Made by a program: the position numbers and the translations under genes. 64,000 nucleotides of DNA from the NCBI GenBank assembly GCA_902795045.1, contig CADBJU010000014.1:62001-126000 (forward strand). The letters run 5' to 3'. Origin of the DNA: Oscillospiraceae bacterium. GTDB taxonomy: Bacteria > Bacillota > Clostridia > Oscillospirales > Oscillospiraceae. The notes below the pieces were generated by a model, which saw only the letters and a list, made by a program, of their open reading frames with translations, ran no database searches and was not told the origin of the DNA. Positions 39,421 through 47,190 of this stretch are shown here, piece after piece (position 1 is the first letter of the stretch; each line of letters starts with the position of its first letter).

Positions 39421-40097
39421 GTCGCCGCCTCCTTTGCCGCAATATAGCTCTGCCCCTTCTGATTGACCGTCATGAGATAGACGCCCTTGGGGTCCGCGTG
39501 CCCCTTCTCCCTGAGCTCCTCTTTGAGCCAGGCCGCGTCCCGCCCCAGCGCGCGCAGGTTCTTTTCGATCGTGCGCCCTTCGCTGATAACAATGAGCGGG
39601 CAGCCCCCGTCGTCCGTCTTTACCCCCATCTGCTCCGCCGTCGCGGGAAGCTGCGCGGGGTAGGGGATCACGTTCAGACGCCCGTCGGTCTCGAGGATGC
39701 CGTACTCCACCTGGCTCAGATCGAATAGCCCCTGCTTGCGAAGCTCCTGCATGAGCTCGTCGGCGGTAAAGCGGTTGCGGCGCATCTCCCTCTGGTCAAT
39801 GACGCCCCGCCGCACCAGCACGCTCGGCCCGCCGAACAGGAGCGTTCTGAGGCGTATGCTCTTCATGCTCGCGCCCGCGATGAGGATCTCAAAGCAGAAC
39901 AGCGCCAGGATCGGCACAAGGCCGTTGGTCATCGGGATGCCCACATCCTGCAGCGGGTGGGCGGCAAGGTCGGCAATCAGCGAGGCCACGACAAATTCCG
40001 ACAGCTCCATCTCTCCGAGCTGCCGCTTGCCCATCAGCCGCATGGCCAGCAGCAGGGCAGCATAAATGATTGCGGTACGAATCATCACGATCGCCAT
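39417..40097 (-). CDS. DUF421 (YetF-like) membrane protein
   Basis: 226 residues. Three N-terminal membrane helices (MAIVMIRTAIIYAALLLAMR, DLAAHPLQDVGIPMTNGLVP region) with the family phrase LMGKRQLGEMELSEFVVASL, then a soluble domain (RLRTLLFGGPSVLVRRGVID, LRKQGLFDLSQVEYGILETD). YetF/DUF421 proteins are known in Bacillus as spore or membrane proteins of unclear activity. First gene of a two-gene minus-strand operon; GAGGTGAAG lies before its ATG. Confidence 0.93.
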   Translation of the reverse strand: MAIVMIRTAIIYAALLLAMRLMGKRQLGEMELSEFVVASLIADLAAHPLQDVGIPMTNGLVPILALFCFEILIAGASMKSIRLRTLLFGGPSVLVRRGVIDQREMRRNRFTADELMQELRKQGLFDLSQVEYGILETDGRLNVIPYPAQLPATAEQMGVKTDDGGCPLIVISEGRTIEKNLRALGRDAAWLKEELREKGHADPKGVYLMTVNQKGQSYIAAKEAAT

Positions 40098-40152
40098 AAC
40101 TTCACCTCACGCATAGTTTGTCCCTCGCGGGGCAAAGTAAAGGTGCCAAATA

Positions 40153-40836
40153 ATGAAAACCGAAATCTGTAAAAATACCAATGATCTGGTCGAAATCGCC
40201 GTAAAAGCGATACAAAACCAGTTAAATACAAAGCCGGACAGCGTCCTGGCCCTCGCGTGCGGGGAGACCATGAAGCCCCTCTGGGCGGCGCTCTCCGGTG
40301 TCTCCATGCAGGAAGCCCGCGTCCTCTGCGTGACCGAGCTTATCGGCGCGGAAGAAGCCAAGACCTGCCGCCATGCCCTCACCGAAGGGCTGATCGAAAG
40401 GACTGATCTCAGGCCGGAAAACTGCTTTTTCCCGGACCCGGACGCGCCGGAGGCTTACGACCGCCTGATCGACGATTTGGGCGGCGTTGACCTTGCGGTG
40501 CTCGGTATCGGGGAGGACTGCCACATCGGCTACAACGAGCCGGGCACGCTCTTTGAAGCGCGCACACACGTCCAGAAGCTCACCGACCGCACCAAGCGCC
40601 AGCTTTTAAAGCGCGGCTTTACGGAGGCCGACATGCCCGAACACGCGGTCACCATGGGCATCCACGACCTGACAAAGGCGCGGAAGATCCTGCTGCTTGC
40701 TTTCGGCGAAGATAAATCCGCCGCGGTCTACCAGATGCTCTACGCCAAGACCACGCCCTACATCCCCGCGGCCTACCTCCAGATCCCGCCGGAGGTCACG
40801 GTGCTGCTGGACGAGAAAGCGGCCGGGAAGCTGTAA
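40153..40836 (+). CDS. NagB-like glucosamine-6-phosphate isomerase/deaminase homologue lacking a catalytic Asp
   Basis: 227 residues (NagB about 240-265). The fold is recognised from GIGEDCHIGYNEPGTLFEAR, which keeps D122, H124 and E129 of the NagB active site (GIGxDGHIAFNEP), and from TMGIHDLTKARKILLLAFGE (NagB TVGVGTLLDAKEVLILVTG). The N-terminal phosphate loop is ACGETMKPLW. Where NagB has the general base in MDEYVG, this protein has VTELIG, so that Asp is T61. Deamination may be lost or changed. It lies upstream of GlmM-like and acyltransferase genes, which suggests an amino-sugar phosphate ligand. Confidence 0.75.
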   Translation: MKTEICKNTNDLVEIAVKAIQNQLNTKPDSVLALACGETMKPLWAALSGVSMQEARVLCVTELIGAEEAKTCRHALTEGLIERTDLRPENCFFPDPDAPEAYDRLIDDLGGVDLAVLGIGEDCHIGYNEPGTLFEARTHVQKLTDRTKRQLLKRGFTEADMPEHAVTMGIHDLTKARKILLLAFGEDKSAAVYQMLYAKTTPYIPAAYLQIPPEVTVLLDEKAAGKL

Positions 40837-40872
40837 TTGTTATATACCGCTCAGAAGAAATTACCTGCGTTA

Positions 40873-40950
40873 TGCGCCCCCCCATTCTTTCTTTTCTCTC
40901 TTGTGAGAAAAGAAAGAATGCGCCGCGCCCGGTGTAAGAAAGAAAAGAAC
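40873..40950. repeat. Dispersed repeat family C, copy 2, left part
   Basis: CCCCATTCTTTCTTTTCTCT faces TGTGAGAAAAGAAAGAATGC, then CGCCGCGCCCGGTGTAAGAA as in copy 1. Forms, with the inverted part at 41186-41338, a composite of about 465 bases. Confidence 0.8.
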
Positions 40951-41090
40951 GCCAGACGCGGGTATCATTTCCTTATGTCCGAACATTTCGCTCGCGGATT
41001 CGGTACATTGTACAGCTAAGGGTGCAAGAGGTATACCTTTCAAAGCCTCCCATCCGCGCTCTGCGCTGCATGGGGTACATGTCTTCAAGT

Positions 41091-41171
41091 CTGTCATCCT
41101 GAGCAAGGCGAAGGATCTTTCCCTGTCAGATCACTGGGATGTAAGATTCTTCGCTTCGCTCAGAATGACAG
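41091..41171. repeat. Inverted-repeat element family D, copy 1, nested in the family C pair
   Basis: CTGTCATCCTGAGC at the left and GCTCAGAATGACAG at the right are inverted with one mismatch. Between them GCGAAGGATCTTTCC and AAGATTCTTCGC also face each other. The remaining 40950-41090 holds nothing recognised. Confidence 0.75.
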
Positions 41172-41185
41172 GCAGTCACCACTTC

Positions 41186-41338
41186 ACTACCAGACAGCGG
41201 CGCGAGCGTAAGCGAAGCCCTTCGCGGTCGGCGAGGCGCAGGACCGTATACCACTTGCGAGCGCCCTTTTCTTTTCTTACACCGGGCGCGGCGCGTTCTT
41301 TTCTTTTCGGCAAGACGAAAAGAAAAGAATGGGGTACA
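41186..41338. repeat. Dispersed repeat family C, copy 2, inverted right part
   Basis: Reverse complement of copy 1 nearly end to end: AGCGGCGCGAGCGTAAGCGA, GCAGGACCGTATACCACTTG, TTACACCGGGCGCGGCGCG, ending AAAAGAAAAGAATGGGG. Confidence 0.85.
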
Positions 41339-41432
41339 GAAAGAAATAAAATCATTTGTCTGCAAAACGCAGGCCGCGTATGGAAAATGCAAGGCGGCGT
41401 TTTAATCCAAAAGTTTGGAGGTAATATACATA

Positions 41433-42782
41433 ATGGGTAAATATTTCGGGACCGACGGCTTCCGCGGCGAATCCAACGTGGACCTGACCGTCGACCATGC
41501 CTTCCGCATCGGCCGTTACCTCGGCTGGTACTACGGACAGGACCACAAGGCCAAGGTCGTCATCGGCAAGGACACGCGCCGCTCGAGCTACATGTTTGAA
41601 AACGCGCTGTGCGCGGGGCTCACCGCCTCCGGGGCGGACGCGTACCTGCTGCACGTCACCTCCACGCCGAGCGTTTCGTTCATCGCGCGCGCAGATGATT
41701 TCGACTGCGGCATCATGATCTCCGCAAGCCACAACCCCTTCCACGACAACGGCATCAAGCTCTTAAACGGCGACGGCGAGAAGATGGAGGAGAGCGTGCT
41801 GGACGGCATCGAGGAATACCTCGACTCCGACCGCGTCCTGCCCTATGCCACCCGTGACGCCATCGGCTGCACAGTCGATTACGCCGCCGGGCGCAACCGC
41901 TATATCGGCTACCTCATCTCCCTCGCCACCCGCTCCTACAAGGGCTTCAGGATCGGCCTCGACTGCGCAAACGGCAGCACCTGGCAGATGGCGAAAAGCG
42001 TCTTCGACGCCCTGGGCGCGGACACCTATGTGATCGCCAATCACCCCGACGGCCTCAACATCAACGTCGACTGCGGCTCCACCCACCTGGATAATCTCAG
42101 AAAGCATGTTGTCGAAAACAAGCTCGACCTGGGCTTCGCCTTCGACGGCGACGCCGACCGCTGCCTGGCTGTCGACGAAAAGGGCAATGAGGTCAACGGC
42201 GACCACATCATGTACCTGTGCGCAAAGTACATGAAGGAGAGCGGCACCTTCGGCAATTCCAAGGTCGTCACCACCGTCATGAGCAACATGGGTCTTTACA
42301 AGGCCCTCGACGAGCTCGGCATCGGCTACGAGAAGACCGCCGTCGGCGACAAGTACGTGGCCGAGAACATGCGCCAGAACGGCCACCTCCTGGGCGGCGA
42401 GCAGTCCGGCCACATCATCTTCGGCCGCCTCGCCAATACCGGCGACGGGCTTCTGACCGCCATCAAGGTCATGGAGGCCGTCACCGAGACCAAGCAGCCC
42501 CTGTCCGTCCTCGCCTCCGGCATGACCATGTACCCGCAGGTGCTGAAAAACGTCATCGTCACCGACAAGGACGAGACCCTCAACTGCCCCGAGGTGCAGG
42601 AAGCCGTGAAGAAGGCGGAGGAGGAGCTCGGCGACAACGGCCGTGTCCTGCTGCGCAAGAGCGGCACCGAGCCGCTGCTTCGCGTCATGAGCGAGGCCAC
42701 CACCCGCGAGCTCTGCGAGGAAAAGGTGGACGCCATCATCGCCGCCATGGAGAAGGCGGGCAAGCTTATCAGAATCAAGTAA
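41433..42782 (+). CDS. glmM: Phosphoglucosamine mutase-like phosphohexomutase
   Basis: 449 residues from the ATG at 41433 (GGAGG before it). Opens MGKYFGTDGFRGESNVDLTV, with phosphoserine S99 in the active loop MISASHNPFHDNGIKLL, metal loop FDGDADRCLAVDEKG, sugar loop GGEQSGHIIFG and phosphate site LLRKSGTEPLLRVM. GlmM turns glucosamine-6-phosphate into glucosamine-1-phosphate for UDP-GlcNAc. The downstream acyltransferase gene begins 13 bases after the stop, so the next steps of the same path are encoded together. Confidence 0.93.
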   Translation: MGKYFGTDGFRGESNVDLTVDHAFRIGRYLGWYYGQDHKAKVVIGKDTRRSSYMFENALCAGLTASGADAYLLHVTSTPSVSFIARADDFDCGIMISASHNPFHDNGIKLLNGDGEKMEESVLDGIEEYLDSDRVLPYATRDAIGCTVDYAAGRNRYIGYLISLATRSYKGFRIGLDCANGSTWQMAKSVFDALGADTYVIANHPDGLNINVDCGSTHLDNLRKHVVENKLDLGFAFDGDADRCLAVDEKGNEVNGDHIMYLCAKYMKESGTFGNSKVVTTVMSNMGLYKALDELGIGYEKTAVGDKYVAENMRQNGHLLGGEQSGHIIFGRLANTGDGLLTAIKVMEAVTETKQPLSVLASGMTMYPQVLKNVIVTDKDETLNCPEVQEAVKKAEEELGDNGRVLLRKSGTEPLLRVMSEATTRELCEEKVDAIIAAMEKAGKLIRIK

Positions 42783-42795
42783 GGGGGTAAACATC

Positions 42796-43455
42796 ATGGT
42801 AGAAATCAAGGATTTACTCGATCTGGACAAAACCATCGCCAAAAAGCTTTTCGAGGGCAAGACCTACCCCTGGGAGGTCCTCGACGAGATCAAGGGCTTC
42901 ATCCTGGAGCTCGGCCCCACCCTCGACCCCGCCGAGTACGATAACCCTGCCGAGGGCGTGTGGGTGGCCAAGGACGCGAAGGTGTTCCCGTCGGCCTGGC
43001 TCGGCTCGCCCTGCATCATCGACCACGGCGCCGAAGTGCGCCACTGCGCCTTCATCCGCGGCAGCGCCATCGTCGGCAAGAACGCCGTCGTCGGCAACTC
43101 CGTGGAGCTTAAAAACGTCGTGCTCTTCGACAACGTCCAGACCCCGCATTATAACTACGTGGGCGACAGCGTCCTCGGCTACAAGGCCCACATGGGCGCG
43201 GGCTCCATCACCTCGAACGTGAAAAGCGACAAGACCCTTGTCACTGTCAAGGTTCCGGACGGCCCCATCGAGACCGGCCGCAAGAAGTTCGGCGCCATGC
43301 TCGGCGACTTCGTGGAGGTCGGCTGCAACAGCGTATTGAACCCCGGCACCGTCGTGGGCCGCCACACCAACATCTACCCCACCTCCTGCGTCCGCGGCGT
43401 CATCCCCGCCAACTCCATCTACAAGGACAAGGTGGACATCGTACTGAAAAAGTAA
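42796..43455 (+). CDS. Left-handed beta-helix acyltransferase, GlmU C-domain-like
   Basis: 219 residues. No nucleotidyltransferase domain. From about residue 50 the hexapeptide repeats run VWVAKDAKVFPSAWLGSPCI, IDHGAEVRHCAFIRGSAIVG, KNAVVGNSVELKNVVLFDNV, then HYNYVGDSVLGYKAHMGAGS and FVEVGCNSVLNPGTVVGRHT. HYNYVGDS and the following Gly-Ser region resemble the acetyl-CoA and GlcN-1-P site of GlmU. With GlmM next to it, acetylation of glucosamine-1-phosphate or a related sugar nucleotide is the best guess. GGGGGT precedes the ATG. Confidence 0.85.
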   Translation: MVEIKDLLDLDKTIAKKLFEGKTYPWEVLDEIKGFILELGPTLDPAEYDNPAEGVWVAKDAKVFPSAWLGSPCIIDHGAEVRHCAFIRGSAIVGKNAVVGNSVELKNVVLFDNVQTPHYNYVGDSVLGYKAHMGAGSITSNVKSDKTLVTVKVPDGPIETGRKKFGAMLGDFVEVGCNSVLNPGTVVGRHTNIYPTSCVRGVIPANSIYKDKVDIVLKK

Positions 43456-43462
43456 ACCGACA

Positions 43463-43488
43463 GAAAGCCGCCCGGGTGGGCGGCTTTC
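43463..43488 (+). terminator. Terminator of the amino-sugar operon
   Basis: Perfect 11-bp stem GAAAGCCGCCC / GGGCGGCTTTC with a GGGT loop. The T run is inside the right arm only. Confidence 0.75.
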
Positions 43489-43511
43489 GCGCGCATTCCA
43501 AGCTTTCCTTA

Positions 43512-43540
43512 TTGACACTTCTTTCACGACATAGTAAAAT
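43512..43540 (+). promoter_or_regulatory. Promoter of the nucleotidase gene
   Basis: TTGACA (43512-43517), 17-base spacer, TAAAAT (43535-43540). Confidence 0.82.
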
Positions 43541-43601
43541 TATGACAGAATATTCCCGCGGCAAGCGGGCAAACTAAAAATCTGAATCAGGAGGAAACAA
43601 C

Positions 43602-45284
43602 ATGAAAAAAGCATTGTCCCTGATCCTCACGGTCTGTCTCCTCGCGTCGCTGTTCGTCGGCTTCGGCGGTACGGCTTCGGCAGAGACGGCGCCCGAGGAA
43701 CGCGATCTGATCATCCTCTTCACAAGCGACGTGCACTGCGGCATCGACCAGGGCTGGGGCTACGCGGGCCTGTATGCCGTCAAGGAGAATCTCTCCAAAA
43801 ACTACAACGTCCTGCTCGTCGATGACGGCGACTCCATCCAGGGCGAGCCCATCGGCACCATGACAAAGGGCGAGGCCATCATCGACATCATGAACGTCAT
43901 GGGCTACGACGTGGCCATCCCCGGCAACCATGAGTTCGACTACGGCGTGGACCGCTTCCTGGAGCTTGAGCGGAAGGCAAACTTCCCCTACATCAGCTGC
44001 AACTTCAACAAGGAAGGCGAGCTGCTCTTCGAGCCCTGGCTCATGAAGGAGATCGGCGGCATGAAGATCGCCTTCGTCGGCGTGACTACGCCCGACACCC
44101 TCCGCTCCTCCACTCCGAAGTACTTCATGGATGAAAACGGCAATTTCATTTACGGCTTCATGCAGGACGCTGACGGTACGGCTATCTATAACGCCGTGCA
44201 GCAGTCTGTCGACGCCGCGCGCGCCGAGGGCGCCGATTACGTCATCGTCATGGGTCACATGGGCAATGAGACGGAGTGCGCCCCCTGGATGTACAGCGAC
44301 GTGATCTCCCACTGCAGCGGCATCGACGCCTTCCTCGACGGCCACAGTCATGACACCGACAAGGTTGTCATGAAGGACAAGGACGGCAAGGACGTTCTTC
44401 GCGCCGCCTGCGGCACCAAGCTTGCCGAGATCGGCGTTCTGCACATCACCCGCGACGGCGAGATCGACTCCGAGCTCTACACCTGGGACAGCAGTGCCTC
44501 CCTCCCCACGCTGCTCGGTATTGAGAACCTGGCTTCCGAGGCCGTCTACGAAGGCGCGGCCGAGCTCAACAAGAAGCTCGCTGAGGTCGTCGCCGCCAGC
44601 ACCGTTGAGCTGATCACCCACGATCCCGAGATCACCTCCGACGACGGCAAGCCCGTCCGCGTGATCCGCCGTGCCGAAACCAACCTCGGCGATCTCTGCG
44701 CCGACGCTTACCTCGATCAGTCCGGCGCCGACATCGCATTCGTCAACGGCGGCGGCATCCGCACCTCTATCCACAAGGGCGACATCACGCTCAACGACAT
44801 CCTCAAGGTCCACCCCTTCGGCAACAACCTGACCGTCATCGAGGTTACCGGCCAGCAGGTGCTGGACGCCCTCGAGTGGTCCGTGCATGCTCTGCCGGGT
44901 GAGTTCGGCGGCTTCAACCAGGTCGCGGGCCTGACCTTCGAGTATGATTCCTCCATCCCGAGCCCCTGTGTGTCCGATGAGACCAACGTCATGTTCGACC
45001 ATATCGACGAGACCATGGAGCGCCGCGTGCGCAACGTCAAGGTCGGCGGCGAGGATCTGGACCCCGCCAAAACCTACACGCTGGCCTCCGTCGACTACCA
45101 GCTGCTCAACAACGGCGACGGCTACACCATGTATGACGGCGCGAAGGTCGTGCAGAACGCGGTCAAGCTTGATAACCAGGTGCTTATCGACTACATCACC
45201 GGCACCCTGGGCGGCTCCGTCGGCGCCGGCTACGAGAACCCCTACGGCCAGGGCCGTATCGTCTCGGTCAACCCCGAGGGCTAA
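43602..45284 (+). CDS. Secreted UshA-like 5'-nucleotidase/metallophosphatase
   Basis: 560 residues. Signal peptide MKKALSLILTVCLLASLFVG ending near SAETA. Metallophosphatase motifs: FTSDVHCG, DDGDSIQGEPIG, IPGNHEFDYG, VMGHMGNE, DGHSHDTDK. The C-terminal 5'-nucleotidase domain holds NGGGIRTSIHKGDITLNDIL and FGGFNQVAGLTFEYD. It likely releases phosphate and nucleosides from external nucleotides. It has no sortase signal or C-terminal helix, so it is probably released. AGGAGG lies before the ATG; single-gene unit with a strong terminator. Confidence 0.95.
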   Translation: MKKALSLILTVCLLASLFVGFGGTASAETAPEERDLIILFTSDVHCGIDQGWGYAGLYAVKENLSKNYNVLLVDDGDSIQGEPIGTMTKGEAIIDIMNVMGYDVAIPGNHEFDYGVDRFLELERKANFPYISCNFNKEGELLFEPWLMKEIGGMKIAFVGVTTPDTLRSSTPKYFMDENGNFIYGFMQDADGTAIYNAVQQSVDAARAEGADYVIVMGHMGNETECAPWMYSDVISHCSGIDAFLDGHSHDTDKVVMKDKDGKDVLRAACGTKLAEIGVLHITRDGEIDSELYTWDSSASLPTLLGIENLASEAVYEGAAELNKKLAEVVAASTVELITHDPEITSDDGKPVRVIRRAETNLGDLCADAYLDQSGADIAFVNGGGIRTSIHKGDITLNDILKVHPFGNNLTVIEVTGQQVLDALEWSVHALPGEFGGFNQVAGLTFEYDSSIPSPCVSDETNVMFDHIDETMERRVRNVKVGGEDLDPAKTYTLASVDYQLLNNGDGYTMYDGAKVVQNAVKLDNQVLIDYITGTLGGSVGAGYENPYGQGRIVSVNPEG

Positions 45285-45300
45285 GACAATCGCATAGTAA

Positions 45301-45338
45301 ACCAAAAGCGTCAGGGCAAATGCCCTGGCGCTTTTGGT
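45301..45338. terminator. Bidirectional terminator between the nucleotidase and WYL genes
   Basis: 18-bp stem with one G-T pair (ACCAAAAGCGTCAGGGCA / TGCCCTGGCGCTTTTGGT) and an AA centre. It serves the two convergent genes and touches the WYL stop codon. Confidence 0.85.
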
Positions 45339-46324
45339 CACTCCCCATATAATCTTCTCACACTGTCCAGATGCTCCCTCATCGCGTCGATGGCGCTTTG
45401 CGGCTCCAATATCCGCACCCCGTCGCCGAGGCCTAAAAGCCACGCGAAGAACTGGACGTTGACCGCCGTGCGGATCGTGACCGTGAAGTGGTCCTCATCA
45501 TACGGGATCAGCATGGCGTCGGGCCCGAACTGGTCGATGGCCACGCCCGCGAGGCTGTTTTGGAAGCAGAGCTTCACGCGGTCGATCTCCCCGGAGAACA
45601 TGCCGAAGTGGGAGTCCGTGTAGGCCGCCATATTGAGCGCGCCGAAGGCGTCCCGGCCCTCGCGCGGCCTTTCCGCAACGCGGATGTCCAGCATCTTGTC
45701 CACGCGAAAATGCTTCATCGTCCCGCCTTCCCAGGCGAGCAGATAGTAATTCTCGTTGTCCAGCAGCAGCGCCCAGGGGCTGGCCTCGTAGCGCGCCCCG
45801 TCGCGGCGGAAGACGCGCTCGCGCTTTACGTTCCAGGTGAAGTAGCAGAACGTGATCTGCCTGTTTGACTCGATGGCGGCGCTGATGCGGTCGACGTTTG
45901 CGAAGATGGACTCGTTCATGGTCTTGATGCGCCCGCGCACCCAGACCTGGTGCCGCAGCTGCCGCGCCTGGTGGACGCTGCCGAGCTTTTCGATGCGCCC
46001 GATGAGGCTCATGGACTTGCTCTCGGTGATGAATTTCGACGACTGCACCGCGTCCACCAGCAGCTTGAGCTCGGAGAGGGCAAAGGCCCGGCTCCCTATG
46101 TAATATCCCATCCCGCGTCCCATGCGCACGGATCGGATGTCCAGCCCCTGATCCCGCAGCCAGGCAAGGTCCTCATAGACGGTCTTGCGGTTCGAGACCT
46201 CCGCGTTTGCCTCCAGCCAGCTCAGGATCTGTTCCATCGTGGCCGGGTGCTCGGCGTCCGTGTTTTCCTCCAGAAAGCGCTGCAACAGCAGCAGCTTTCC
46301 CCGCTGGTTTGCTTTCAAGCTCAT
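45338..46324 (-). CDS. WYL-domain transcriptional regulator (YafY/DeoR-like)
   Basis: About 328 residues. An N-terminal winged helix (KANQRGKLLLLQRFLEENTD, MEQILSWLEANAEVSNRKTV) is followed by the WYL domain (SPWALLLDNENYYLLAWEGG, FRVDKMLDIRVAERPREGRD) and a WCX-type C-terminus (VNVQFFAWLLGLGDGVRILE). The start is open: GTG 46327, ATG 46324 or TTG 46318. The GAGGTG site is best spaced (8 bases) for TTG 46318. WYL domains bind ligands or nucleic acid fragments and can regulate defence or DNA-damage genes; the target here is unknown. Confidence 0.9.
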   Translation of the reverse strand: MSLKANQRGKLLLLQRFLEENTDAEHPATMEQILSWLEANAEVSNRKTVYEDLAWLRDQGLDIRSVRMGRGMGYYIGSRAFALSELKLLVDAVQSSKFITESKSMSLIGRIEKLGSVHQARQLRHQVWVRGRIKTMNESIFANVDRISAAIESNRQITFCYFTWNVKRERVFRRDGARYEASPWALLLDNENYYLLAWEGGTMKHFRVDKMLDIRVAERPREGRDAFGALNMAAYTDSHFGMFSGEIDRVKLCFQNSLAGVAIDQFGPDAMLIPYDEDHFTVTIRTAVNVQFFAWLLGLGDGVRILEPQSAIDAMREHLDSVRRLYGE

Positions 46325-46338
46325 CACCTCATGAGGGA

Positions 46339-46367
46339 ATCATACCATGTTTTTTGCCGTTGGACAA
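46339..46367 (-). promoter_or_regulatory. Promoter of the WYL regulator
   Basis: Minus strand TTGTCC (46362-46367), 17-base spacer, TATGAT (46339-46344). Confidence 0.55.
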
Positions 46368-46437
46368 GATGCTCAAAAGCAGACTGCGGCCTTCCTCATT
46401 TCGTTAAAATGCCATCAGGGCATTTTCATGAAACGAA

Positions 46438-46620
46438 TTAATACACCTTTCCGTTCGCCGCGACGATGGTCAAAATCCCGCGCCGCACGATATACAGGTT
46501 CCCGGCCTCGTCCTCATAGTAGCGGCACCGCCTGGGCGGCTCCTTTCCCTCTCTTGGCATGAGCTTTCCCGTTACCGTAAAGCCCAGCTTCTGCGCCTGT
46601 GTGGATACTGACATGTTCAT
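46438..46620 (-). CDS. Small protein of unknown function, 60 residues
   Basis: Starts MNMSVSTQAQKLGFTVTGKL and ends ILTIVAANGKVY. It has a Glu/Arg-rich middle (PREGKEPPRRCRYYEDEAGN) and no membrane segment; it looks like a small beta-rich soluble protein. A strong GGGGAGG site stands 5 bases before its ATG. The start overlaps the stop of the upstream 38-residue gene (ATGA), so they are coupled. I recall similar pairs of tiny genes in mobile elements of gut Firmicutes but cannot name the family. Confidence 0.65.
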   Translation of the reverse strand: MNMSVSTQAQKLGFTVTGKLMPREGKEPPRRCRYYEDEAGNLYIVRRGILTIVAANGKVY

Positions 46621-46733
46621 GCGACCTCCCCTCGATCTTGTACATACTCATAGTATTCGGCCTCGCCGGCAAAAAGAATATACCTGCCGTCCACCAGCCC
46701 GTAAAATCCGCCTGCGGTAAAATACCCTCTCAT
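46617..46733 (-). CDS. 38-residue protein coupled to the 60-residue gene
   Basis: Reads MRGYFTAGGFYGLVDGRYIL and ends FAGEAEYYEYVQDRGEVA. It is aromatic-rich, with many Tyr/Phe and Gly, compact and acidic at the end. An excellent AAGGAGG site lies 8 bases before the ATG, and the stop overlaps the next start. Below usual length limits. The 28-bp palindrome at 46777-46804 lies 44 bases upstream and may be the operator. Function unknown. Confidence 0.65.
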   Translation of the reverse strand: MRGYFTAGGFYGLVDGRYILFAGEAEYYEYVQDRGEVA

Positions 46734-46776
46734 GGTTCAGGCCTCCTTGTCTTTTCGTTGGCCTTATTATGACAAC

Positions 46777-46804
46777 CTTGCTGTCCGTATGTACGGACAG
46801 CAAG
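46777..46804. promoter_or_regulatory. 28-bp perfect palindrome upstream of the two small genes
   Basis: CTTGCTGTCCGTA-TG-TACGGACAGCAAG: 13-bp arms, two-base centre. The short centre and flanking AAAAATTTTT suit a dimeric repressor operator better than a terminator. A CATAAT hexamer lies just downstream on the minus strand (about 46767-46772) without a clear -35, so the palindrome would overlap the -35 region. Confidence 0.6.
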
Positions 46805-46973
46805 AAAAATTTTTCGGCTTTTTTCGACGGACTGATAGACATAATGTTGTTTACATAATACATGACTGGCCACAAATGACACAAAGCCCAGATCAACCGA
46901 TACTTTGTTTTCCTATGCAGAGCATAAGAATATGATTTACAGCCTTGTATTTCGTGAAAACTCACATATCACT

Positions 46974-47125
46974 GTAGGGGCCGACGCTTATCACGCGGCC
47001 CGCGCGGAGCAACTTACAAATATGCAGGAATCCCCGGCGAAAACGTACAAATGTGGCGAATTTGCCGGGGACATAAGCAATTATTGAGATTTTACTGACG
47101 GGCCGCCGAGGGCGTCGGCCCCTAC
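46974..47125. repeat. Inverted-repeat element family E, copy 2
   Basis: GTAGGGGCCGACGC at the left faces GCGTCGGCCCCTAC at the right. The inside is AT-rich with an inverted CCCCGGCGAAAAC / TTTGCCGGGG pair. The neighbouring stretch 46805-46973 is AT-rich and holds nothing recognised. Confidence 0.75.
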
Positions 47126-47190
47126 GATCGACACGGTTTTAGCGTACAATAATTGTGCCTGTAATTTGCCCGCTTTGTGCAGCGCCTCGC

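Noticed and set aside
46648..46965. 105-codon minus-strand frame overlapping the 38-residue gene
   Set aside because: No ribosome binding site; it crosses the 28-bp palindrome. The alternative frame starting at 46733 has a perfect AAGGAGG site and couples to the next gene.
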